Shown here: one piece after another, positions 22,793 through 34,442 of the stretch
How the letters are laid out: every line of letters begins with the position of its first letter
Position numbering within the stretch: the stretch's first letter is position 1
Assembly (NCBI GenBank): GCA_037447655.1
Contig: JBBHKE010002116.1
Coordinates: 1 to 64,000, forward strand
Direction of reading: 5' to 3'
DNA from: Zygnema cylindricum
Lineage: Eukaryota; Streptophyta; Zygnematophyceae; Zygnematales; Zygnemataceae
DNA length: 64,000 bases
Program-made: the position numbers and the translations under genes
The notes under the pieces: model-generated
Database searches by the model: none
What the model saw: only the letters and a program-made list of their open reading frames with translations
What the model was told of the DNA's origin: nothing

Positions 22793-23931
22793 TGAAATTA
22801 TATGGGTCCATTCCCCCACGGAATTCGCAGATTCAAACAAGCTTATATAGATAGTGCCGACTCCAAGTTGATACAAACCCAAATGACTGACACCCCAGCT
22901 AGGGGCCTAATACAGCCACCCCCGTGAAGAGACTTTCGTGCTCCGCTTCCCACTGCACGTGGAATATGAGTATTTGGACACATTCCCCCACTTTGACTTT
23001 CCCTTAGAAATACAGCCACCTTGGCAGGCAAACACTTTGACCGACTACACCCTAATAAAGCCAAGACTCCCGTTAGTCCGCAACTAAATGAATCACTGAA
23101 AATGGTCAACTAAATGAGTTGATATTAATTGGCAAAGTGTGCTGATTTATACAGGTGCTCTCGGGGAGAGAGGCGGCTACCTACCAAAATTATTTTAAGT
23201 CCTAAAACTCCTCTTTTAGCCCCCTAGTGTTGAGGTACAAACCAATCATATGACTATACGGTACAAGAAAGTACAAGTGCCGGAGAACTTTCTATACTCT
23301 CCCAAACGACATCACCATAATATGACATTTGTTATATCTGGACTTGTCATCTCGCAATCCGGAGACTTGCAATCCTCTTGGATATTACCACGTGTCAAAT
23401 GAAATGCAGCGCCCGAAAACGCCAAGGTTGCCATTCCGAAATTCTGGCTCGCACCACGCCGTCGATGAATACCGACATTTAATACTAACCATCAAAATAA
23501 AATGTTGTTTCGTTAATTCTGTGCGGTCCAAAATTTGTGCAATCTAATTCATTTCCTTGTACTGTTCGTCGCGTAATCTTTTAGATGAAATATGTTGCGT
23601 AACTAATGTTTATATAATTATCGTACCCTATATACTTTAACTAGTCCTAGACTATATGATAAAGCTACCGGCTATCGAAATCTTGACGTGCGGTAGGTAC
23701 GAGGATCAAATCCTGGGCCTGTGAAGTCCTTTTTGGTAAACCTACCAAAACTACAGCTTGTTTCTCTCTCTGGGCAGCATCGGCAGCCATGGCTGTAGCT
23801 CTTTTACAACCTTTAGTGACTGCTACAAGTGTGGGGGTTTGGAGAGTGGAGCGAGAGGCAAGCTGCCTTTGCTGACTTCCTCTTATTAGTTTTTCCTTTA
23901 TTCATACCTAGAAAATACATACATTTCAACA
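22793..23931 (-). repeat. Element C 3' LTR
   Basis: Runs from TGAAATTATATGG to CATTTCAACA on the plus strand, so on the minus strand it begins TGTTGAAATG. It contains TATAAAT near 23145 and an antisense tRNA-like block (TAGACTATATGATAAAGC at 23648-23665; GGATCAAATCC at 23703-23713). Confidence 0.85.
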
Positions 23932-25815
23932 CTCCATTTTTTTATAGTCTACTTTCTTTTCAAATCCTACCAAATACTTTTTTTTTTCTTCTCATAAATC
24001 TTTAAGTAAATAACCTTATATTCAAAAAAGTGTGTTAGATGAGCTGAAATAAACATTGCATCTTGTAGATCACACATTTTATTTGGCATCCCACCTTTCA
24101 TAAATTCGAACAAAGATTTTATCCACCTCATCTCTTTTCCATCCACACAAAATCCAATTTCCCTCCTGCAATTCAAATAGCCAGCCCCATCTCCAATCTG
24201 CAACACACACCCAAATGCTAACCCTTTTACATCACACCTTTATAGATGGCATCACTTCCATTAGTGATGTCAAAACCATCACCCCCCAAATTTATCCTTA
24301 AATCAAGAGTGCCCACTTAGTCACTCATAAGATCTACGTCCTCCGTACTCATATTCTTATACATGATACTAACCCCATTTTTTGAACTCTCCTCACTCTC
24401 TCTCATGGAATTCTTTACACTATCACTTTATTATTTTATTCCCAATAAATATTTCTCCTCCCGTAAACCTTTCATTAAATATTCCTCTTATCCCCTATCC
24501 TTGGAATCCGTTGAAGATTCCCTTTCCGACCAGTTTTTTCTGTTTCCAAAATATTTATAGAATTATCCTCATTATTTTTATTTTTCCCTTTTTCAATTAT
24601 GGATCCTAGATCTGATTTTCATATTTCAAAGTCACTCTTCACACTCTTTGACATCCTCATCATGTCTAACTCCCTCAAGTACCTCCCTTCCCTTTAATTC
24701 CCTCATACCTCCAAAAACACATTGTAGCTTTCATGGAATTTCTGTGTGCTTTTCTCTCTTCTCTATTCTACCAATGTGAAGAAGCTTTCTCCTCTTCCCC
24801 TTCTTTCGCCTCATTCATATACCAACTTCTAAGTTCTTTGAAACAAGAGTATTCCTCCATATAATGATCTGTTCCCTACAAAAGAAGCAAACCATTTTTT
24901 CCAAAGCTCCCTTTTGTTTTTCTGTCCCTCTCTTTCCACCGGAGTTTCGATAAGGTTTACCTTTGACTTTCTTCCTCTCATCATGCTTCCGATATTCACC
25001 ACCATCTTTTAGTGCATTCACTCGTCACTTCCACTATGAAGCTCCAAAGTGCTTTCCCTCACAAGAATCATCCCCATAGTAATGCTCCAAGTCCATGAGG
25101 AGCAATCCATTGCCTGCATACGGTAAATTATGATTTCGTACTCATCTGGAAGTTTATGATTAGTGTGTTAATCTTTCTCACCACATATTTTGCATAACCT
25201 GCACTATCAAACTCAACATATAATGCAGCAATATCATTGCAAGACTTTATCATGCTACTGTTTTTTTAAACATAGGCCTCTATTTCCTATTTTACTAATT
25301 GCTGATTCTATATAGTTTCACTCTTATAAATCTGAAGGAGTGTTTCCCAGATTTTTTAAGACCTAGTTAGGTTTAAAAGAGTGATAGCTATGGACTTAGA
25401 CACGTATCTAAGTATGAGATGTTTTGCTATAATGTTTTTATACTCCCAGATTTTACCGTGATTTTCTTCACTGTCATTTTTTTCAGTTTTAGTTATAACC
25501 TCTACAAGTGGAACCGTAGCCGAGAGTCTTGCTCCCCTCACCATAGGTGTTCCTTTTCCCTTCTCTGTCTTTCCTTTTTTATTGCAATGATTTTCCTTTC
25601 ACTTTCCGTTGCATCTGAACTCTGACTGTTTTTTCTGTGAAGCCCCGGATGAATCTCCATAGTGAGTTGCACCGAAGCCCAGTGGCGGACACCTCACTGG
25701 TTCCGAAACAATTCCCCATAAGTGCATTTCGAAAAGCAATCCCTCGATTGTAAACTCCGTATACGTGAAGTTTGTTCCATCAAACATAGGCACCCTAGAT
25801 GGTGGGCCCATAACC
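23932..25815 (-). pseudogene. Element C internal region: gag plus RNase H remnant
   Basis: Read on the minus strand, the frame opens inside the 5' LTR with MDLVEFQVMGPPSRVPMF. It continues as Gag (HLWGIVS, FGATHYGDSSGA, MVRGARLSATVP, KIWEYKNIIAKHLILRYVSK), then a zinc-knuckle region near 24880, acidic linkers, and a pol remnant at 24206-23967 (MLQIGDGAGYLNCRREIGF...RWIKSLF). The layout equals that of element D: no protease or integrase, and only scraps of RT and RNase H. Several stops and frameshifts break it. Confidence 0.8.
25801..25815 (-). other. Primer-binding site of element C (half-tRNA type)
   Basis: Minus strand reads GGTTATGGGCCCACC directly after the LTR end TTTCA. This is complementary to the anticodon stem-loop of plant initiator tRNA-Met (GGUGGGCCCAUAACC), not to its 3' end. 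Confidence 0.75.
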
Positions 25816-27025
25816 TGAAATTCTACGAGGTCCATTCCCGAACAAAATTCGTAGATTTAAAGAAGCTTATCTAGATAGTGCCGACTCCAAGTTGATACAA
25901 ATCCAAATGACTGACACCTTGACAGTTAGAACTTTAATACAGCTTCACCCTCGTGAAAGAAGACTTTCTGTGTGCTCAGTTCCCCCACATAATGCAAAGT
26001 TAGAATATGAGTATTTGGACACATTCCCTCACTTTGACTTTCTCTTAGAAATACAGCCACTTTGGCAAGCAAACACTATGACAGACTACATCTTTGTGTA
26101 GCCTGGACTCCAGTGAGTTTGGAGCTAAAAGAATCACTAAAAATGATCAACTAAATGAGTTGATATTAATTGGCAAAGTCGAGCTAAAAGAATCACTAAA
26201 AATGATCAACTAAATGAGTTGATATTAATTGGCAAAGTCTGCTGATTTATACAGGTGCTCTTTGGGTGAGAGGCGGCTACCTACCAAAATATTATAAGTC
26301 CTAAAACTCCTCTCTAAGCCCCCTAGTGTTGAGGTTCGAACCAATCATATGCCTATGCCGTACAAGAAAGTATAAGTGTCGGAGTACTTTTTATACTGTC
26401 CCAAACAACATCACCATAATATGACATTTGTCACATCTGGACTTGTTATCTTGCGTTCCGGAGATCTTACAATCCTGTAGGATATTGCTACGTGTCAAAT
26501 GGAGTGGTGGCGGCTAAAAAAGGCAGGGCGACCATTTTGAAATTTGGGCTCGCACCACGGGTGTTGATGAAGACAGACATTTAATACTAATCGTTAAAAT
26601 AAAATGTTGTTTCGTTAATTCTGTATGGTCTAGAATTCGTGCAGTCTAATTCATTTCCTTGTATAGTTGGTCGCGTGATTTGTTAGATGAAACTTGTTGC
26701 GTCACTTATGTTTATATATTTATTGTACCCTATATACTCTAACACTGGTCCTAGACTATAGGATAAAGCTATTGGCTATCTGAATCTTGACAAGCACTAG
26801 GTACCAAGATCAATTCCTGGGTCCGTCAAGTCTTTTTTAGTAAGCCTACCAATACTACAGCCTGTCTCTCTTTGGGCAGCCATGGCTCTAGCTTCCTTTC
26901 CAACTTTGAGTGACTGCGACAAGTGTGGGGGTTTGGAGAGTGGAGCAAGAGGCAGGCTGCCTTTGTTGACTTCCTCTTATTAATTTTTCCTTTATATAGA
27001 CCTAGAAAATACATACATTTCAACA
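25816..27025 (-). repeat. Element C 5' LTR
   Basis: Similar to the left LTR but about 70 bp longer. The surplus is mostly explained by a 59-bp tandem duplication (26122-26180 and 26181-26239) absent from the left LTR, so it arose after insertion or in one LTR only. The antisense tRNA-like block is at 26752-26817. Confidence 0.85.
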
Positions 27026-27235
27026 AACTTTTTATTTGAGAAAATTTGGATATTTCTTTTGTGTTTGACTTAGGGGAGTCGAGCCCTTACAAGGGTGAGG
27101 AAAGTCATATGTGTTAAGGTTCAAATTGACTATTGTTTTTATGCAAAGTGAAAAAGTAAATTTTATCCCATAGGGCTTCCGGTAGATGTTTAATTCTGTG
27201 TGCCAGTGGAATCCACAAAGTTACTAGAGATTTAG
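27026..27235 (+). repeat. 3' LTR of copia A, second part
   Basis: Continuation of the LTR split by element C. GACTTAGGGGAGTCGAG aligns with GACTCAGGGGAGTCCAG of the D LTR (about 54029). The end near GAGATTTAGAATCTTA is approximate and degraded. Confidence 0.55.
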
Positions 27236-29620
27236 AATCTTACCTAAAGAATCCTAAAACAGTGAGAGGAAATCCTAAGCGAGAAGACAAAAGAGGTGGT
27301 AGTAAAGAGAGAACCAGAAACATTCTCTTAGTCATTGTTGGGCTAGGTAGCACGGACAAAGTCCTAGTAACTAGTTTCAATGACAAGAAAGTCGAAACCC
27401 TGCATAGAGAGAGAGGAGAGAGGGAGATCACGAATAAGTTTGTAGCGACAAAAATCGTGTATAAAGTGGAATAGTTGCAAAGGAACGCGAAGGCAGCAAA
27501 CCACATGCTAGACATCTCACACAGCCAAGAGTGTAGGGGACTTTTGTAACGGAAGCATTGGTGAGCAGAAGGTAGAGAGAAGACAGAAAAAGAAAAATGT
27601 TTACGCAGAAAAGAAAAAAAATGAGACACAAAACAGTGGGAGAAAGTTGAAAGAATCACAAATTATGTAGAGTGATCAGAGTTTGTATTTTTGGAGGGAA
27701 AAAAAAAAAGCCTCTGGTAAAATATATAATTTTTGCCGGATTTCTTTGTCATCTTTATCTTGCTTCCGCTGTGGTGTATCTGCTGGTATTTCTGTTTAAC
27801 TTTCTATAAGTTCAGAGGCTCAAATTCATCCACATCCAAGTCCAAGCACCAAAAAGGTGCAAATGGAGCGTCCAGCCATAGGGAACGCACCGGAACGCGT
27901 GGAAGAGCAGCCGAAGACAAAAATCCTAAACCTAATTCCTAACCCCACTTTAATGTCCAATTTCAGCTTGCAGATTGCCAGAAAATAGATTGGAGAACAG
28001 GCGACGGTTTCAAAAGGAAGCAAAGGAAGGAGAAGAAGAGGGGTAGATCGGCAAGGAAGCTTAAGGAAAGGAGGAAAGCACGAAGGAAAGTGTTAAGGAG
28101 AGAAGGAAAACTTAGAGAGGAAGAGAGAGGCGCACAGATAGCAGACACAGATAGTAGACCGGGAAGATTACTCAAACCCTATAAAAGTTGGCATAAGTAC
28201 ACTTGATGCGAACTCAAGGGACGCTTTCCTCCGAACCGAAGGTACCTTCCCCAAATCGCGGCGAAGGCGCACGATCGAATTCAAACCTTCATTTATGACC
28301 CTCGATCTAAATCTAAGAAGAAACCCAAATCAAAAAAATTTCTTTCCATTATTTTTTCTCCCTATTTTTTTTTTAATCCAACTTTTTCTTTGTCAAATTT
28401 GTCATTTTTTTCCAAAAATTTATACGAGTAATAGAAATCTATAAAGAAAAAAAAAACATTTTCCAATAATGTTTTTATGCCGCTTCCTTCCCCCTCTTCT
28501 TTTTTAGGGGCAATAAAAGAAAGGGTGTCGACAAACTCCACACTCATGGCTCCATTCTAACAGAATCCTCTCGGCTAAAAAAAAAAAAAAAAAAAAAAGA
28601 AAAAAAAGGTTAGAAATATATAGGACAGTAATCATGATATAATGCGTGAAAGGCTCGATTCGATAATAAGAGATTTGGAACTGAACCGTCGGTTGCCAAC
28701 GTTATCATGAAACTTTGAATCTTTTATTAAAGCTGAATTTAACGTTTCATGGTATAATATTTCAATAAACAACAATAATAATAATAATAATAATAATATG
28801 TAATAATAATAATAATAACAATAATAATGATATGAAACCACAGAAAAATGAAATTTGAAACAAATTCACAAAGAAATTATAAAATGAAATGAAAATGATT
28901 CGTTGGCAAAACCTTGTCCCTCCGATATTAAACATTTTGTTCTTCCTTTTTTCCAATATTTTTAATAAGTAAACGGGTGAAATTAACAAATGAAAAAGAG
29001 CGAATTTAGCATTAGGTAGAAAAAAATTTAAAAAGGGGGATGCCCAATAAAAACAGAAAAGAGGGGCAATGGTTTAGAACACAAGGAACTACAACTTTCA
29101 CTGCTACTAGAGTTGACGACGTTTATTCATTCTTTGGTCTCTTTAGCATAAAAACATAAAACAATATTGATACTAATGAAACTCTAATTAAGTGGCACGA
29201 AATAAGCTAATATTGCCAAACGATAATTTGGTGATTTTAATATAATACGACATTAAGCGTTAATAATTTACTAACTTGAACAACAATGAAAGGTGTAGTA
29301 AATCTACCCAAAAAGGGTTGTAATATGGGATTGGATTTCAAAAAGGGAAAGGGGTTTAGAATTGAAACAAGTGAAAGTAACACCAAAAGTGGTCAAATTT
29401 AGCATCGAAAAGAGGTAAATATAGCGTATAAAAGAAAGGGAAAAAAGAAGTGGATGGAGAGTAGAATTAGCATTAAAATAAGTAAGAACATTAAAATGAA
29501 TAAATAGTAAAGAAAGGATAATAGGAAAAGGGGGAAAATTATAAAAAATATAAAGGGGTTCAAATACTAAAAGTATAAATCGATCATGAAGAAAAAAAAT
29601 AAAGTCAAAACATGCCAAGA
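27236..29620. other. Non-coding stretch with simple repeats
   Basis: No gene is recognised. Purine-rich tracts lie at 27990-28130, an A-run at 28576-28609, and AAT/AAC trinucleotide repeats at 28772-28830. An ORF at 27733-27942 with a hydrophobic N-terminus starts at a non-ATG codon and has no support. Confidence 0.6.
28772..28830. repeat. (AAT)n microsatellite
   Basis: ATAATAATAATAATAATAAT interrupted once by ATGTAAT. Confidence 0.9.
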
Positions 29621-29625
29621 AAACA

Positions 29626-29967
29626 TTACAAACTCACGCCAAAACTTGCGTTTCGCTTCTCACCTTCTGTTTTGGGGCAAGATTTACCGTAGAAGTTAAT
29701 GATATAATCGGGAACTCCTCCGGTTTTGTAAGTCATTGTCGATTTAAGGCAAAAACAGTTTGCGTCATTGGTATATTTTCCGAAGGTTACAAAAAATCCC
29801 CATTTGTAATTTTTACAAACGCTATAACATCGAGTAGAAGCTCCTCGTTGAGGCCACACATCCACACTATTTTTGGTTGCATTTGTTTTGTACGGAGGCC
29901 TATTACTGAGAGCCGAATGTGAAAAATAGAAAAACCCGTACGAATTTGAACTATTGTAGGAATCGGC
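29626..29967 (-). CDS. Cys-rich (WSC-like) exon 1 of two related exons
   Basis: A likely acceptor (ATATGCATATACAG) precedes GTTGCGCCGATTCC at 29967, and the frame ends at a stop at 29626. The ~113 residues start GCADSYNSSNSYGFF. They contain a Cys cluster TRCYSVCKNYKWGFF, then NCFCLK and INFYGKSCPK. Cys spacing (C-x3-C, an aromatic GF, C-x-C, then a CP) resembles WSC-type carbohydrate-binding modules but lacks a full match, so the family is tentative. The exon at 32061-32275 has the same order of motifs. Such domains are usually extracellular, and a signal-peptide exon was not found. No stop interrupts it. Function unknown. Confidence 0.4.
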   Translation of the reverse strand, partial: ADSYNSSNSYGFFYFSHSALSNRPPYKTNATKNSVDVWPQRGASTRCYSVCKNYKWGFFVTFGKYTNDANCFCLKSTMTYKTGGVPDYIINFYGKSCPKTEGEKRNASFGVSL

Positions 29968-32060
29968 GCAACCTGTATATGCATACAACTCGTGAGTGAA
30001 CTCGAGTTAGAAACTTTAGTTTTTTAAACTTTTAAAAAGGAAACGAGGAAAAAATTGAGGAAAAGCTTTTATTTTCAAGGTTTTAAAGGAGAAAAAAATA
30101 AACATGAAAGGACATTTGCCTTAAAACAAAAATTTTAGGATTATTTCGTTAGTTTTCATAATCAATTATGATTTCGGTTAGAAGTTGTCATTAAATCCAA
30201 TAGCATTGTAATGTGGTTTATTTATTGTTTTTGATTCAAAATCGATTTTTTTTTGATAAACTATGTGAAAAAAAAACATGGTACCAATTTGAAGTACTCG
30301 AGAAAGAACTGTTGAGAAACCTCCCATTTTACACCCCATTTTGGTTTTCAAAATTAAAAAAAATAAAAATAACTTAATTTTTGGCACAAAAGGTGGCGGA
30401 GGCGCTGCAAAACATCCAAACCCCAAAATTCACAGTTTCAAGAAGTAAAAAAATAAAATGACGATCCACTCTATTTCCACTTGGTTTTTTCTTTCGTTTT
30501 CACTTCCTCAAACTACATTAAAACAAAAGTTGCCATTCACTACATTCATTCCTCTCTAGAAACTTTGAACAACTCAAGTGAATAACTTGTTTCTCTAAAA
30601 TTCCAAATGTGAATCTTTTATTGCATAAACCGTGGTGAATTCCAGCTTTGTAAGAAAACTACATAAAAGTGTTCCTAATTTTCACGACCAGAATTGTCAC
30701 AAAACACTTGGATATCCGACACAAATGAGAAAATTAAAACACAAACCGCAAGAAAATTGCCCCCAAAATTCTTACCACGAAATTTGCAACACACCACTAG
30801 TCAATATTGCGAAAATAGAAAGGCTATTTGTAGTAAACCCTTACAATAAGCATATTGTACCACGCAACCAAAAATAGAGTTTCCAACAATTTGCGCACAT
30901 TCCAGCAGAGCAACATACAACGATAATGTGATATCACAATATACCGTGTTATCCGTACTAGTGATTATTTTAATTGCCAATTGAAACATGTTTTCTCTAT
31001 GCACACTGGCCGAATTAACAAACCGACCGTTGTGATTGAAACGCAAAATTCTCATCATCCGATTGGCGGTATAAATCAAAATTTGTGCATAGAGAAAAGG
31101 TGTTTTAAGTTTGGTAAAAAAAATTCAACACTAATAGAAATAAACGGTTAAGGTGTCCTTTGACATCACGCAGCATTACTCAACATGTAACACGGAACAA
31201 CATTTTAGATGTCATGTAACGTGACAACTAAAATACGTTAAGCATGAGCCGCATCCTTTATTTTTCGTCAAATCCTGACAAACAGTACGGCATGAGGAAA
31301 TGTGACGTCACGCAGCCACAAATTGGCGTGACGTATTTCTACGTATATAATGACAAAACATAAGGGGTGCGATACATCACAAAGAATAAGGACGTTTGAC
31401 TTTGAAAAAACAACGTCATCGCAAGGCGTGGTAAAGGACAATGTAAGGGATGAGAAAAATGTCACATACGTGGTAATGGCGGTCTTGCAAATCCCACTCC
31501 CCACACTGCCACGTCAACGATCACTGATCACCTCCAGAAAATGCCTACAGGAGTGTTGAACCTAGCGAACTTTTAATACGAAGGTTGTATAAAATCAGTA
31601 CTCCGTGCGACAATGCTCCATAAATGAAAAAGTTACGTAAGAAAGACCCTACAACAGTATTAAAATGTTTCCTTGTATGAAAATGATAGATTAACACACA
31701 TTTTACATCATACTGCTTTTCCATTGACATATGTGAAATTTTTGATACTGAGATTATTTATTTCCTAGCCCAGAAATGGTCGTCCAATTCACATTTCTTT
31801 TTGGGCGGCGGGGGAGGAGCTGCAACCCATTCCAATTTTCCCGCATGTAAAAATCATAAAAAACCCAAAAAAGACAATCATCCCACAAAAAAGAATAAAT
31901 GTAAAAATAAAGTTCCTAAACCAATTATTCAAAAAAGTCTTCCTCAAATCCACACCAAACATTGTACCACAGTCTCTTCAAAAGTCTAAACCTTCATTGG
32001 TCGTAATTCAAAATCTTAACCCCAAAACCCCAAACCTAAACTCAAAAACTCTGAATCCCA
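29968..32060. other. Interval between the two Cys-rich exons
   Basis: AT-rich, with no supported exon on either strand. It includes the foldback at about 30983-31109. It would be an intron if both Cys-rich exons belong to one gene. But each ends in its own stop, so two separate small genes or remnants are equally possible. Confidence 0.4.
30983..31109. mobile_element. Foldback MITE
   Basis: AAACATGTTTTCTCTATGCACA at the left is the near reverse complement of TGTGCATAGAGAAAAGGTGTTTT at the right. The left arm resembles the left arm of the foldback at 33991-34213, so both may be one family. Confidence 0.6.
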
Positions 32061-32275
32061 TCACTTTTCCAATTTCCTGTTAAGTTTTGGACATTTTTTG
32101 GTATAAAATCCCGCTCCCCAAATATCTTCGGATTTCGTATAATCGGGATCGCTGTTCAAACAATAACAAGCGTCCTCCACCCCCATTCGGTGAGTTCGAA
32201 TACAGAAACCATATTTAGTGTTGACACATTTTTTCCCACAAGCTCCCGTGACATCACCGGTCACCGCCGCGCTTT
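32061..32275 (-). CDS. Cys-rich (WSC-like) exon 2 of two related exons
   Basis: The frame can be opened from an AAAG acceptor near 32275. It reads VTGDVTGACGKKCVNTKYGF, then ACYCLNSDPDY, then GAGFYTKKCPK, ending at a stop at 32061. Motif order (C-x3-C, KYGF, C-Y-C-L, FY-x-K-x-CPK) matches the exon at 29626-29967, which makes the two paralogous modules. About 70 residues, no internal stop. The upstream sequence is a purine/pyrimidine tract without an obvious partner exon. Confidence 0.4.
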
Positions 32276-32339
32276 GAAGTCGAAACCAAACAGAACAAAA
32301 GACAAAATATTCCTTTGGACCTTCGCTGTTGCTAAAAGA

Positions 32340-32480
32340 CGCTGGAGGGTGGAGGGCGAGGGGGAGGGGGAGGGAGAGGGGAGGGAGATGGAGGGAGAGG
32401 GGTGATGGGTGGAGGGCGAGAAGGGGAAGAGAAAGAGGTCAAGCGCAAGGAGGAGAGAGAGGAGAGATGGTAGAGAGGAA
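32340..32480. repeat. GA-rich low-complexity tract
   Basis: GGGGAGGGAGAGGGGAGGG-type purine repeats. Long minus-strand ORFs of Pro/Ser/Leu over it are low-complexity artefacts. Confidence 0.85.
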
Positions 32481-33319
32481 ATAATTGTTAAGAGACAGAA
32501 AAGAAGAGGGTGGGAATTTAACCCAAAATAAAGGTATGATAATAAGAAACCATGAAAGGCATATAACCACGGGGTTGCATTTGCATGTAGATAGTAAACA
32601 CAAGTAATCATAAAGCCGAATAAAATCATGGACAAATTTCATTCTTCCCTAAACAAAACGGAGAAAATATGAATATCAAATGACATTGCCATTTCATTCA
32701 TGCAAACGCCTATTTTGAGAAGTTTAAGAAATGATCCATTTATCATTAAGCATTCTACAAAAAATCATAGCAATGTTTTATAATTGAATCCTGAACCTTG
32801 AACATATAACAAAGACAGGAAATGAAACCAGAATTGTTCAACTGATTATTGAAAGCTATAGTTTATGATTGAGTTTGTAATTGATGTTTAAATTCTATTT
32901 TACAATGCTAATGATGATGGTGATTTCACAACAAAATATCTCGAGCATGGTTATTGTTAAGTCTGAAAATTAATCAAACATTGACCATTGGTCAACAGCA
33001 ATTGAATATGAATTGAATGCCAAGCGAACGTCAATCAAAACCAAAATTTGTTTATAACTGTAACCACACATTCACATTCCTTTGTCTTTTGTTTTTCCTT
33101 TTCTATGAAAGAGATGCTTAGAAGCTTTCACATCGGACAAATCAAAATCTAAAAATATGGACGCCAACGAACATCAGTATTTCTCAACATTGTGGAATAT
33201 TTTCATACCATTTCAAGGAATGCCAAAATTGTCATAAATGTCGGCAAATTTCAAGGACTCTGAGCATTAGTGGACATTTTCTTAACAATCAACACACGAA
33301 ACTGTCAAGTAAATATCAA

Positions 33320-33900
33320 CATTGTCAACAAATAACAATAGTTGTCAATACCAAGAGAAAGAAAACGCAAGTGCTTACTTCCCGCATTCCCGCAACTTGC
33401 AAAGCAAAACACCAACGTCACGAATGTCACGCAACGCAACATTTTTGTTGCATGGTCCATTGCGATTCGACGAACGCGATTGTGCTGGAGCCTTGCAGTC
33501 GAATCTCAGCCGTTTGTTCGTTACAGAGTCAGATGCTTTACGTTTTCCTTCCTTATGGTGTTTCCTCCAGAGGTTAGGCCTGCTTGCGGCTGCGGTTTTC
33601 CCGAGGCTCTAAATAAATGCGGGCGTCGCGCGAGCGGCTCACGGGTTCCCCGCGTTGCCTCGGTTTGCGCGGATGGAAAAGCACCCGAGAGGACCGCCGC
33701 GGCGCTTGGACTCTTGATTTTGTCGCGGAGCGAAAATAGGTGTGGCGCACGTTTTTAGTGCGGAGGGTGCGGCGACAAAGACTGTTTGTCGCATCAGTGC
33801 CGACGAAGAAAGCTCCACAAAAGTGTACGGATAGATACAGATTGAGAAGGCGGATCATGCGGTCCGGCGCTTCCTGCTACGCTGGACTCTCCTAAATAGT
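33320..33900 (+). other. GC-rich island with short ORFs
   Basis: Between about 33460 and 33900 the base composition changes sharply to GC- and CpG-rich (GCGGGCGTCGCGCGAGCGGC) inside an AT-rich setting. ORFs 33342-33758 and 33322-33612 overlap it in two frames without a recognised domain. It may be a promoter-type CpG island, a gene remnant or foreign insert. Nothing decides between these. Confidence 0.4.
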
Positions 33901-33990
33901 GTGGTATGGCACTTTTGATAAGAAATGTTTTATATGCGCTAAATGTATCACCGTACTTAAAGTAAAGAAGCTATCTACAAACCCTAAAAA

Positions 33991-34213
33991 ACCCTCCGTG
34001 AATCGTAGTTAGCGTTAATAATTTTTTCGCCACTGAAAACATCTTTTCTCCGTACACATTGGTCCAATTTTCAATTTAAGACCGCCATTTGTAAGCTGAG
34101 AATGTTACCTTTCAATCGTAACCGTCAGATCCACAATCCGACATGTGTGTACGGAAAAAAGATGTTTTAAGAGACGAAAAAACCATATTGCTAATTACGT
34201 TTCACGGTTGTAG
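33991..34213. mobile_element. Foldback MITE with ~75-bp arms
   Basis: The left arm (CCGTGAATCGTAGTTAGC ... GAAAACATCTTTTCTCCGT) pairs with the right arm (ACGGAAAAAAGATGTTTT ... GCTAATTACGTTTCACGG). The spacer is about 75 bp. Related to 30983-31109. Confidence 0.75.
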
Positions 34214-34381
34214 TATATTCCTATATGGTGTTCAGCTGCAGATCTTTAATATAATACGCACACGTTTTTCATAGTAAGGTTACTTTTGCATGTGCTAAAG
34301 TTACAATTATTTTTTGTCGTTTTCCTCCATAAATTGGAAAAAAACGGGAAAATCCGCAGCCATACCAAAAAAAAGAAATTA

Positions 34382-34442
34382 CTACACCGCGAATCGTAAT
34401 TAGAGTAAAAAAACCAAAAAAACCAATTAGAATAATGTACGC
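34382..34442. mobile_element. MITE terminus remnant
   Basis: CTACACCGCGAATCGTAATT at 34382 is the same terminus as that of the MITE at 34478. Only the end is present. Confidence 0.5.

Larger units (their letters stand above)
22793..27025 (-). mobile_element. Copia-related non-autonomous element C
   Basis: The LTRs are at 22793-23931 (3') and 25816-27025 (5'), both with TG...CA ends when read on the minus strand. The flanks AACTA (left) and AACTT (right) may be a mutated 5-bp target duplication. The internal part is only 1.9 kb and lacks protease, integrase and most of RT. The insertion splits the 3' LTR of copia A, so C is younger than A. Confidence 0.85.

Noticed and set aside
27240-27659. 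Minus-strand ORF of 139 codons, hydrophobic
   Set aside because: Antisense of a purine-rich tract, with no domain or partner copy.
27733-27942. ORF with a hydrophobic N-terminus and basic tail, resembling a small membrane protein
   Set aside because: It starts at a non-ATG codon, has no repeat or splice context, and is short enough for chance.
30632-30877. Plus ORF of 81 codons between the Cys-rich exons
   Set aside because: No domain, and it overlaps AT-rich non-coding sequence beside a foldback.
33342-33758. 138-codon ORF over the GC-rich island as a gene
   Set aside because: GC-rich DNA has few stops. Overlapping frames are equally open and none has a domain.
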